A stretch of 64,000 nucleotides of DNA from Amia ocellicauda (Eukaryota > Chordata > Actinopteri > Amiiformes > Amiidae). Shown here piece after piece: positions 44,853 to 54,917 of this stretch; position 1 is the stretch's first letter, and the number at the start of each line of letters is the position of its first letter. Position numbers and translations under genes: made by a program. The DNA is taken from assembly GCF_036373705.1 (NCBI RefSeq), contig NC_089863.1, forward strand, positions 35,787,227 to 35,851,226, read 5' to 3'. Below the pieces are notes generated by a model. It was not told where the DNA came from. It saw only the letters and a program-made list of their open reading frames with translations, and ran no database searches.

Positions 44853-45194
44853 ACTAACCGGTATTGTAGTCAATGTGTTTATAACCTTTTTTGTTTAACG
44901 ATTTGTGTGTTATCCTATGTGATCCCATGGTCTTTGATTTGGTCACGGAAGTGATTTGTCTTTGATTTGTTGATCTAGAGTTGAATTTTAATTAGTTTTT
45001 CCCTTTTGTATAATTAGTGTAGTGCTACATTTAGTCTTTGTTTTTAAATAAATTTGACAATTTATATCTTTGGAATTGGTGTCTGCGTCCAATTATTACA
45101 GAAATTGAGTTCTACAAGACTCCAGGATTCGTGATAAGGTGATACTATGAATTCACTTCTTTAATTGAAATTTAAAAGTGTACCTTACGCTACA
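44853..45194 (+). mobile_element. LTR-A end fragment (retroviral fossil)
   Basis: The last 340 or so bases of LTR-A, ending TTACGCTACA, next to an AT/ATGT microsatellite. It sits where the left arm has the LINE 3' part. Confidence 0.8.
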
Positions 45195-45197
45195 TAC

Positions 45198-45244
<47 letters not shown>

Positions 45245-46250
45245 TGTCCAATTGCTTTGACAATACAAATGAATAGAATTGAGAGGGAGAGAGAGAGAGA
45301 GACAGACAGACAGACTGACAAACAGAAAAACAGACAGACATAGACACACACACACACAGAGCCAGCCAGCCACCCAGCTCAGCGATGACATCACGAGCCT
45401 CTCTCAGCTGACTGCTATGACATCACAGAGCACGTACATTCCGTTGCTTGCCGTCTGTCAACCACTCAGTCACTGCCAGCCAGACTGGCTGGCTGGCTGG
45501 ATGGGGGGGCTGCTTGCTGCTGCTGCGTACCTTAGCAAGCTTATTTGCTTGACCGGCCTTCCTATTCCTCTGCCCACATGCCCACCTATGCCCGATCTGC
45601 TGTTCACCTGGATCACAGCTCCGCCCCAACAAGGCAGATCCTCCCAAAAATGGTACAAACTCACCCACGATCCCCTCCACGGAAAGCTTTAGCAAAAGGC
45701 AAAAGCGTTATACGTAATGAAGAGGAACCCGAGTCCAAGACGCATCCGACCAGCCATACATATTTGTGTGTATTAAAGATCACATTTTCTTACATTTAGT
45801 TTTTCTGTACTTTATTACATCTTATTGTGATTTATAAATGTATTGTTTCTTTTCCATATGTATGTATGTATGTATGTGTGTGTGTGTGTGTGTCTGTCTC
45901 TGTGTGAAAGTGAGTGTGTGTGTCTGTACGTGTGTGTGCCTGTCTCTGTGTGAAAGTGAGTGTGTGTGTGTGTGTGTGTATGTCTGTCTGTGAAAGTGTG
46001 TGTGTGTGGGTGTGAGTGTCTGTCTGTCTGTCTGTCTGTCATGTAACTCGCACATCTGTGAGGGCACCATTTTTGCAGAAGAGATGTACACATTTTGGAG
46101 CAACATATGCTGCCATCCAGACATCATCTTTTCCAGTGACGTCCCTGCATTTTCAAACAGATCACATTTTATTACATTTTGTTTATCTGTACTTTATTAC
46201 ATCTTATTGTGATTTATACTTGTAATGTTTCTTTTCCATATATATGTATG
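45195..46250. repeat. Microsatellites and mosaic blocks, right arm
   Basis: ATGT run (45,195-45,248), GA/GACA run, the GATGACATCACGAGCCTCTC block, the GGGGCGGAGC block reversed (45,423-45,700), TG/GTCT runs (45,855-46,040), the TCACAGATGTG block reversed, and a short Tc1 fragment edge (46,075-46,155). No gene is seen. Confidence 0.75.
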
Positions 46251-46469
46251 TACAGTGGGGGAAAAAAGTATTTGATCCCCTGCTGATTTTGTACGTTTGC
46301 CCACTGACAAAGAAATGATCAGTCTATAATTTTAATGGTAGGTGTATTTTAACAGTGAGAGACAGAATAACAGCCAAAAAATCCAGAAAAATGCATTTCA
46401 AAAAAGTTATACATTGATTTGCATGTTAATGAGGGAAATAAGTATTTGACCCATTTTCAATGCCCTGGC

Positions 46470-47146
46470 TTAGGGAAGGAGGTTCTCACCCATGATTTGA
46501 CGGTACATGGCCCCGTCCATCGTCCCTTTGATGCGGTGCAGTTGTCCTGTCCCCTTAGCAGAAAAACAGCCCCAAAGCATAATGTTTCCACCTCCTTGTT
46601 TGATGGTGGGAATGGTGTTCTTGGGGTCATTCCTCCTCCTCCAAACACGGCGAGTTGAGTTGATGGCAAACAGCTTGATTTTGGTCTCATCTGAGACCAC
46701 TTTCACCCAGTTCTCCTCTGAATCATTCAGATGTTCATTGGCAAACTTCAGACGGGCCTGTACATGTGCTTTCTTGAGCAGGGGGACCTTGCGGGGGCGC
46801 TGCAGGATTTCAGTCCTTCATGGCGTAGTGTGTTACCAATTGTTTTCTTGGTGACTATGGTCCCAGCTACCTTGAGATCATTAACAAGATCCTCCCATGT
46901 AGTTCTGGGCTGATTCTTCACCGTTCTCATGATCATTGAAACTCCACGAGGTGAGATGTTGCATGGAGCCCCAGACTGAGGGAGACTGACAGTTATTTTG
47001 TGTTTCTTCCATTTGCGAATAATCGCACCAACTGTTGTCACCTTCTCACCAAGCTGCTTGGTGATGGTCTTGTAGCCCATTCCAGCCTTGTGTAGGTCTA
47101 CAATCTTGTCCCTGACATCCTTGGACAGCTCTTTGGTCTTGGCCAT
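46470..47146 (-). pseudogene. Tc1-type transposase remnant (DDE end deleted)
   Basis: Starts [20 protein letters not shown] at 47,146. The paired-like DNA-binding region follows ([40 protein letters not shown]). The frame shifts after KHMYRPV, then continues [12 protein letters not shown], holding the first catalytic Asp, and [15 protein letters not shown]. After MGENLLP the sequence jumps to the 3' inverted repeat, so the second Asp and the Glu are gone. It has one frameshift plus an internal deletion and cannot encode an active enzyme, but the ends could be moved by a relative. Confidence 0.88.
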
Positions 47147-47190
47147 GGTGGAGAGTTTGGAATCTGATTGATTGATTGCTTCTGTGGACA

Positions 47191-47285
47191 GGTGTCTTTT
47201 ATACAGGTAACGAGCTGAGATTAGGAGCACTCCCTTTAAGAGAGTGCTCCTAATCTCAGCTCGTTACCTGTATGAAAGACACCTG
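47191..47285. other. Perfect hairpin in the 5' leader of the Tc1-type element
   Basis: Two arms of about 42 bp (GGTGTCTTTTATACAGGTAA ... and its reverse complement) are separated by roughly 9 bases (CCTTTAAGA), with one mismatch (TATAC...GTATG). It lies just upstream of the transposase start. Confidence 0.85.
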
Positions 47286-47515
47286 GGAGCCAGAAATCTT
47301 GCTGATTGATAGGGGATCAAATACTTATTTCCCTCATTAACATGCAAATCAATTTATAACTTTTTTGAAATGCGTTTTTCTGGATTTTCTTGTTGTTATT
47401 CTGTCTCTCACTGCTAAAATACACCTACCATTAAAATTATAGACTGATCATTTCTTTGTCAGTGGGCAAACGTACAAAATCAGCAGGGGATCAAATACTT
47501 TTTTCCCTCACTGTA

Positions 47516-47566
47516 TGTATGTATGTATGTATGTATGTAAGTGTGTGTGTGTCTGTCTCTGTGTGA

Positions 47567-47606
<40 letters not shown>

Positions 47607-47695
47607 GTGTGTGTGTGTGTGCGTGTGTCTGTCTGTGAAAGTGTGTGTGTGTGTGTGGGTGTGACAGTGTGTATGAGTGTCTGTCTGTCATGTAA
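47516..47695. repeat. ATGT/TG microsatellite
   Basis: ATGT run then a long TG run with GTCTG units, ending at the TCACAGATGTG block. Confidence 0.85.
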
Positions 47696-47734
47696 CTCGC
47701 ACATCTGTGAGGGCACCATTTTTGCAGAAAGAGA

Positions 47735-48110
47735 TGTACACATTTTGGAGCAACATATGCTGCCATCCAGACATCATCTTTTCCAGGGACGTCCCTGCAT
47801 TTTTCAGCAGGATAACGCCAAACCACATTCTGCTCAGATTTCAAGCGCATGGTTGCGTAGGCAGAGAGTGCGGGTGCTAGCATGGCCTGCCTGCAGTCCT
47901 GACCTGTCTCCGAATTGAGAATGTGTGGCGCACTATGAAGTGCAAATTAAGACAACGAAGGCCCTGTGCAGTTGCGCAGCTGAGGAAATGCATAATGGAT
48001 GAATGGGGGGAAATCCCACTTGCTAAACTTAACCAAGTGGTGTCTTCAGTGCCCAAGTGCTTAATAAGTGTTATTAAAAGAAAAGGTGATGTTACATAGT
48101 GGTAAACAGT
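47735..48110 (+). pseudogene. Tc1-type transposase C-terminal fragment (right arm)
   Basis: Mirror of 17,620-17,990, with FQQDNAKPHSAQ and SPDLSPN in a plus-strand frame. It is a dead fragment of a DD34E element. Confidence 0.7.
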
Positions 48111-48369
48111 CGACTGTCCCAACTTTCTTGGTTTCTTTTCACTGCTAATGAGATGCTGTAGAGTGAGTTTTCAGGAGCTCTAATCGTATTGATGAATTCA
48201 TGCAGCATTTGTAATTGAATTTCAAAAAGAAATCCTTGCTGTCTGGCCTGTGTGTATGAGATGTACTCTGTCAATCTTTGGCTAACAACTGAAACATTGG
48301 TAGAACAGAAATGGCAACATAAAAAAGAAAAGTACATTTTAAAAGAGCACATTAAATAGGATGAATATA

Positions 48370-50605
48370 CAGTTTTTTACAATCACTTTGTCATTCATTT
48401 CAGAACCTTGATGTCATTTTTCAAAACTAGACACAAAACTCAAAACGGTCATCACTTGTAACACAGGCTGTCCAATGTTCAAAACATTGTATTGTGCATT
48501 CATATCTTTAAAGAAACCTTGCACTTGCAGACTTGTTGGTTCAAATAACTCATTTATCATGAAATACCATAGTAACATAGTAACACAGAAGATACCGATA
48601 GTTTCACTGTGTAGTTGTTCGTACAATCATTAAATATTGTAGTACAAAATATGTGATACATGTTTCATTATGGTACTACACATAAATACATCACTGTAAA
48701 AGGACTAGTAGAGAGAATACTACAGACACAGTGGAATCATTGAACAAAATCTGAAATGTATTGATGCAATACAATCAAATCACACCATAGGTTTCTTTGA
48801 AGCCATGCAACAATAATTAGCTACAAAAAAGAACAAAACTACAGTAAAATGTCAACTGCAGTGTTCCTCACCTGGCTTAGTGTAAAACAAAGGATTGATT
48901 ACTGTACTTCTGAATTTCCATCAGCCCTGTGTTCAGGTTCAGGTTCTCACAACCATTTTTCACAAGAGGCATCTTGAAACTGAACATACCTGAACATACT
49001 CAGTCATCAGCTGCTTCACTCTGTCTGCATTTCTTTCAAAAGGCACACTATACTCTGTGCTACACATTGGTATGCAGTATACAGTCATTTGACAATTGAG
49101 AGTAGCCTAATGTTTAGTGCATGCTGAAGACTTGCCGCTTCTCAGTACGGAAATTTCTGATGATTGAGGCCACAGTTGATCCTGAGTTGATTCTGAGGTT
49201 TGATTGAATCATTGTAGCTGCCTCAGTCATGGTCATGCCATGATTTACAACATGCTCTACAACTATTTCTCGGATTTCACTGGACACTATTTGCTGTTGC
49301 TGCCGCTGTCTGGTCCGTGGCCTTGTCCTCTACCACGTTCCCCCAACACCTCTCAAATGAGGCCCATGGCTGCCTCTCTGGTGAGGCCTAAGCCCTCCTC
49401 TATGACGAGGCCCACGACCACCTCTCAGAAGGGGTGCATGTCCCCTTCCATTCCTTTGACCACCACGTCTTCCTCCTCCCACTGCTTGACCTCTATTGTG
49501 ACCTGGATGACTTGCCGGCTCCATGTTATCACTGTGTTGCTGGGGTGGATAGCACTCATTTCACTCGATACTCGTACCACAATGTGAAATCAATCATCAA
49601 TAACCAGTTGGCAGTATTGGAAAAGCAATTACAAGGGCCTGCATACATACAGTAATGTCAAATCTGATGTGGAAGAACAATCATCTTCAACCAGGTTGGA
49701 GCGTTAGTTGCAATGCCTTTAATACACGCAGCGTGGAGAGGAACAGTGACTCAAGTAGATCCCAAAGTCGCTATGCCTTCATTTTAACAGTCAGAGCTTT
49801 TATACACAAAAATCAAAGAGCTGGTTATAATCAGAAAGTCATTACTATGTTATCTTAAAAGTTAGCTAAGCAGAATTTATATAATTATAGGACAGAGTTC
49901 ATAGATCAACACATGGATTAGGGAGCAGGCACTTCAATCATACTGTTTGACATTGTCTCCAAGATTCTCATCGTAAATAACAAACAGAAATCAAACTACC
50001 TTCTGGCCTGACCTTCTAGCTTGACCTTATCTTTCTTAAGTATACAAGAGAGAAAAACAGGTATTAGAGAAAGAATTTCTAACTTTCCTTCCACACTGAA
50101 AACATGGTGTGGAAAAGTGCTACATGATGATGAATGATGATGAAATATTACATCCATAGATAATGTAGTCCAACTGGTTCATGCTCCTCGGTTATTGGTG
50201 TCAATGGATCTCATTATCCTGAAACTTTCATGATCGAAACATGGAATATTGTTTGTCAGTTTCCATAAAATTATGCATTAAGAGTAATGCAACAGTCACT
50301 TATCATTTTGAGCAGCTGTATCAATTGATAGTTAGATCTTTGTAATGAAATGAATAGACAGTGATCTCAGATGTAATGTGTGAATTGCATTTTGAAATGG
50401 TAATACTTTGATGTTAAGTTGTGTCATTTTAGTTCAATGAACAAATGATCTGAGGTTGATGTGTATTGTATCCAAGCAATTGTAAAAAAGTGTTAGAGTT
50501 TTGAAAAATGTGCATTTTGATCATCGGGTGTGAGTTTAGTGTCTAGAGTTTTGAAAAATGACATCAAGGTTCTGAAATGAGTGCCAAAGTGATTGTAAAA
50601 AAGTG
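48370..50605 (-). mobile_element. IS630/Tc1-type element, gutted, right arm copy
   Basis: Ends CAGTTTTTTACAATCACTTT and, reversed, CACTTTTTTACAATCACTTT, with TA at both sides (48,368-48,369 and 50,606-50,607). The content is as in the left arm copy, including the solo LTR-B. Confidence 0.75.
49668..50095 (-). mobile_element. Solo LTR-B, right arm (retroviral fossil)
   Basis: Mirror of 15,608-16,035. Here the 4-bp target repeat is exact: CTGA at 49,664-49,667 and at 50,096-50,099. Confidence 0.82.
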
Positions 50606-50607
50606 TA

Positions 50608-51443
50608 ATATCAGGGGACAGTGGCTATTAGTGATCTGGCCTTCCGTGGCCTCTGTATTAATGTAACAGGTCACATTGTATGTGTACACTGATACTTGAT
50701 AGTATAATATATTACAAGTAAAAAACATACATAGGTATCATAGAAGTATTTTGCAGAAATGATTATGGATAGTTATCAAAATGGAGAGGAAATGCTAAAT
50801 CCAGTCTCCCCAGGCTGAGCTTCTATTGCTGCACCTGCTAAGTGGCTGCTGGCCCCACTATATGGATAGAGCCACACCAAGTACAAGAGTCTCCCCATTG
50901 CTATTTATATCTCCCTATCCAATCTTATATACGTGTCAGGGTGGGGTGCCTATTCCCCTGCATGCTTTGAAACCTATAGCACCTGGGACGCACACTTGGG
51001 ATCCGGTTCCTCTGCCCCTCACATACACATGAGGAATCCTAGGTGCTCAATACGTCATACTGTCTCGTTCATCTCATGTGTAAACTATGGACAAATACAT
51101 GACTAAACGTGTTTAGTTGCTTTTCCCAGAATGCTTTGCACGATATGCAAATAACGGGGACTATGATTGGCTCCCTGACATTACCCACACTGCGACTGAT
51201 GCTACCCATTTCACTACCCAACAAAGACCCATAATATGCGTGTGTCTGTCTGTCTGTCTGTCTGTCTGTGTGTGAAAGTGTGTGTGTGTCTGTCTGTCTG
51301 TCTGTCATGTAACTTGCACATCTGTGAGGGCACCACTAATGCCGAAAGAGATGTACACATATTGTTTATTTTCCATATATATGTATGTATGTATGTATGC
51401 ATGTCCAATTGCTTTGACAATACAAATGAATTGAATTGAGAGG

Positions 51444-51483
<40 letters not shown>

Positions 51484-51608
51484 GAGACACACATACACAC
51501 ACACACACACACACAGAGAGCCAGCCAGCCAGCCAGCCAGCTCAGCGATGACATGACGAGCCTCTCTCAGCTTACTGCTATGACAGCACAGAGCACGTAC
51601 ATTCCGTT
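50608..51608. other. Non-coding arm segment with microsatellites and mosaic block
   Basis: 50,608-50,945 mirrors 14,769-15,106. 50,945-51,235 is absent from the left arm but present at 33,595-33,892. TCTG/TG runs lie at 51,236-51,304, and GA/CA runs and the GATGACATGACGAGCCTCTC block follow to 51,608. Confidence 0.75.
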
Positions 51609-51609
51609 T

Positions 51610-53131
51610 AACAAATCGTTAAACAAAAAAGGTTATAAACACATTGACTACAATACCGGTTAGTAAGACGAAGGTGAGTCTCTCGTTAGTATTATTAGTC
51701 AGACATTAAATAACTACGCAGGTTAGTATTTATGTCGGGTAACTTCTCGTTATATATATATCAGTCTCATTTACGTTTAGGTGCCGAGAAAGATCCTATT
51801 TGTTACCACAATTTCCCTTAACTGATTATTATTCAATGATTAAGGATAGGCAGGGCCACCAATAATCTAATGTCTATTAACTTGTGTCAATTTCAGACTA
51901 AACAGTTAAACAGGAATGAGAAGATATTTCTCGGGGTTGACAGATTTTATTTCTAAAATTATCAACAAAACAGTTTAATGCAACACACATTTATATTTAA
52001 GAAAACTAAATGATATTACACATTCTAGAGTTATGAATCACAGATTAACATTTCTAATTGATTTCTCAAATGTCATGAATCACAAACTCCAAACTGTTAA
52101 ACTTATGTGAACTTCGTCGCAGAGAGGCCTCTCTGGCTTCGGGCTCAGATAACAGCACTCGGCACGAGGTCTGTGTGGTTTGGAACAAAGGCAGTCTGGT
52201 TCGGCTTTGTCCAAGAACTTCCACTCAGTCGATGCACCTGTAAGTTGGGGTTTCGGGAATGTAGAGTCTTTTCCAAACAGATTTTCCACTGGTTTGAATG
52301 CTCCAAGGTTGTGCACAAAATCTTCTTTGTAAGCAGGCTTCCACCGTAGTTACTTGAAGACAAAGTCTTTGAGGAAAGCAGGGCCCTGTTTATTCCAAGG
52401 GTCAAGTTTCTTAAGACTCAAATAGCTATTTAAGTGACTGACACTTTCGTATTCAGTCGACTTAGTCAATTGTCCAGCTGTAAAACTCCACTGATCAGGT
52501 GGGTCTGTAAAGTTATTTATTTAATAAAGTCCTTTAAAAGAATTCTTCGTACGGCTCAATCTCCTTCTCCCAGTTTAACTCTTCTGTTGCCGGCAAAGAC
52601 TTGGTTTCTGATTCCGGTTCTGGCAACAGAGCTACAGGTTGAGCTGTGGCAGCGAGTTTCTGGTTCAGGTGAGAGAAAGAGAGAGAGAAAGACTGTCCGC
52701 TGTTCCTTAAAGTCTGTCAGATCAGTAGGTGATTGGTCCCTGAGTTCTTGAGATTGGATTTCGGTTTCAGCCCCCAGTGTCCTATTGGAGGGGGGCTTGA
52801 TTTATGACTGATGTCAATCCATGCCATCTTTTGGAAATGCCGGTTGGCCCGGGTTCGTAGCTCTATGTCGGGATTTCGGCTCTCGTCCACTTCAAAGAGT
52901 TTTTATCACCTACAGGCCCCTTTCTCCAGACATCTCATAGCAGAATTCCAAACTATTTGGCCTCTTCTCGGTGCCATCCTCCCCAAAACTGTCACTTTGA
53001 TGCAAACCAGTTCCAAGCTGATGAGCTAAGGAAATCTGATAACTTTGGGGGGGGGAGAGGTCTTCTTTAGATCCGTGCTTCAGCTCAGAGCCCAAATGCT
53101 CTTATCCAAATACACCCAACATAACGCTACA
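51610..53131 (-). mobile_element. LTR-A, incomplete copy, right arm (retroviral fossil)
   Basis: Mirror of 12,827-14,346, with its outer end CGCTACA against an ATGT microsatellite. Confidence 0.85.
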
Positions 53132-53155
53132 TATGTATGTATGTATGTATATATG

Positions 53156-53420
53156 TGTAGAAGGAAAATTAGAAATTATTTTCTTACACCTGTTTTTCTC
53201 TCTTGTATACTTAAGAAAGATACGGTCAAACTAGAAGGTCAGCCCAGAAGATAGTTTGATTTCTGTTTGTTATTTACGATGAGAACCTTGGAGACAATGT
53301 CAAACGGTATGACCTACGAGCCTGTTCCCTAAAACCATGTGTTGACCTATGAACTCTGTTCTATAATGATATATGTTCTGCTTAGTTAGCCTTTAAGATA
53401 ACATAGTAATGACTTTCTAG
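53156..53420 (+). mobile_element. LTR-B fragment, right arm (retroviral fossil)
   Basis: Mirror of 12,539-12,802, starting TGTAGAAGG and running about 265 bp. Confidence 0.7.
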
Positions 53421-53440
53421 CATGTATGGATGTTTGTATG

Positions 53441-53518
<78 letters not shown>

Positions 53519-53558
53519 TGTCCAATTGCTTTGACAATACAAATGAATTGAATTGAGA

Positions 53559-53611
<53 letters not shown>

Positions 53612-53935
53612 CTCAGCGATGACATCACGAGCCTCTCTCAGCTGACTGCTATGACATCACAGAGCACGTACATTCCGTTGCTTGCCGTCTGTCAACCACT
53701 CAGTCACTGCTAGCCAGACTGGCTGGCTGGCTGGATGGGGGGGCTGCTTGCTGCTGCTGCGTACCTTAGCAAGCTTATTTGCTTGACCGGCCTTCCTACT
53801 CCTCTGCCCACATGCCCACCTATGCCCGATCTGCTGTTCACCTGGATCACAGCTCCGCCCCAACAAGGCAGATCTTCCCAAAAATGGTACAAACTGATCC
53901 ACGTTCCCCTCCACGGAAAGCTTTAGCCCAAAATA
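53421..53935. repeat. AT/ATGT/GA microsatellites and two mosaic blocks
   Basis: AT/ATGT run (53,439-53,520), GA run (to 53,591), the GATGACATCACGAGCCTCTC block (to 53,721, the end of the right arm), then the GGGGCGGAGC block reversed (to 53,935), which is not present outside the left arm at 12,275. Confidence 0.8.
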
Positions 53936-54330
53936 AGGGACACATTCTGTAACAACATAATGGATGCCCACCCAACCTGTGACAAAACTTAGAAAAAAGA
54001 AAAACGGTCAGTCCTCCTGGGGGAGGGACACACAGCCACCCTGGCTGCCCAATATGTCAGCGCCTACCACAGCCTGAGGGATACAGTGACACACGAGCAC
54101 CGGCTGTAAATATAATGTAAATACTCATTTGTAATGCATGTCATTGTATTTCAAAAAAGGAATCTGGAAATAGTAAACCAATTTTCTTTATTTGTATGTA
54201 TTTAAGATCACATTTTATTACATTTTCTTTTTCTGTACTTGATAACATCTTATTGTGATTCAAAATTCTATTATTTATTTTCCGTATGTATTTATGTATG
54301 TATGTATGTATGTATGTATGTATGTATGTA
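53936..54330. other. Unassigned DNA; short frame resembling a protein end
   Basis: 54,011-54,109 on the plus strand reads VLLGEGHTATLAAQYVSAYH and then SLRDTVTHEHRL before a stop, which has a protein-like composition. I cannot place it. An ATGT run fills 54,291-54,330. Confidence 0.3.
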
Positions 54331-54487
54331 TGGAAGGAAAGTTAGAAATTCTTTTCTCACACCTGTTTTTCTCTCTTGTATACTTAAGAAAGATTAGGTC
54401 AAGCTAGAAGGTCAGGCCAGAAGGTAGTTTGAATTTTGTTTGTTATTCACGATGAGAACCTTGGAGACAATGTCAAACGGTATGATG
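54331..54487 (+). mobile_element. LTR-B fragment (retroviral fossil)
   Basis: The first 155 or so bases of LTR-B, starting TGGAAGGAAAGTTAG, directly after an ATGT run. Confidence 0.7.
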
Positions 54488-54629
54488 GCAGCATCACTTA
54501 CAATTTTGACAGCCGGAAGTCCCGCCCTCCCTACGTACCATAGACCGGAAGGCCCACCTCACCTTCCGGTTACCCCCACCTTTGAACCGGAACTTCTCTC
54601 TCCTTCCCATCACCCCCAGGGTTACCCTT

Positions 54630-54800
54630 TTACCCTCCCTTGTCAGCCATCTTGGATGATATCGGCCATATTGGATGTCAGCCATTTGTAAGGTCATAGG
54701 TCATCTGGTAAGATGGGAGCCATTTTGTTACCATTTGTAAGGTCATAGGTCATTTGGTAAGATGGTAGCCATTTTGCTAGGGTGACATCCATCATGGTGA
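54630..54800. promoter_or_regulatory. Cluster of GCCATNTTG-type motifs with a tandem duplication
   Basis: GCCATCTTGG, GCCATATTGG, GCCATTTGTA, GCCATTTTGT, ACCATTTGTA and GCCATTTTGC follow one another. Part of it is a direct duplication of CATTTGTAAGGTCATAGGTC. The motif is close to the YY1 consensus. It lies between LTR-B and the Polinton-like fossil. Confidence 0.45.
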
Positions 54801-54917
54801 GGGTCCGAGTGTACCTCACCCTGCTTGTGTGGAGGTGTAATGTTTTATAGCATAAACTGTGTTTTTAAGGTTATATTGTCTTATGATACTGTTTTAGTAA
54901 ATTAAAAAATACAAGTT

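Larger units (their letters stand above)
46253..47513 (-). mobile_element. Tc1-type element with long IR/DR ends, internally deleted
   Basis: The ends CAGTGGGGGAAAAAAGTATT and its reverse are flanked by TA (46,251-46,252 and 47,514-47,515) inside an ATGT microsatellite. The inverted repeats are about 200 bp long, with an outer and an inner AAGTATTTGA-type direct repeat, the IR/DR plan of Sleeping Beauty-like elements. The left arm has no copy at this point. Confidence 0.92.
40740..53721 (-). repeat. Right arm of large inverted repeat
   Basis: Reverse complement of 12,275-26,300. Right-only content includes a Tc1-type element (46,253-47,513), an LTR-A end fragment (44,853-45,194), a duplicated microsatellite/mosaic section (45,860-46,250), and about 290 bp at 50,945-51,235. 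It lacks about 1.27 kb corresponding to left 19,610-20,880 and most of the LINE 3' part. Confidence 0.93.

Noticed and set aside
12275-53721. Palindrome as a fold-back sequencing or assembly artefact
   Set aside because: A single folded molecule would give identical arms. Here the arms differ by a transposon with an empty site, a 2-bp exon deletion, microsatellite lengths and kilobase deletions. A collapsed or misjoined haplotype cannot be fully excluded without reads.
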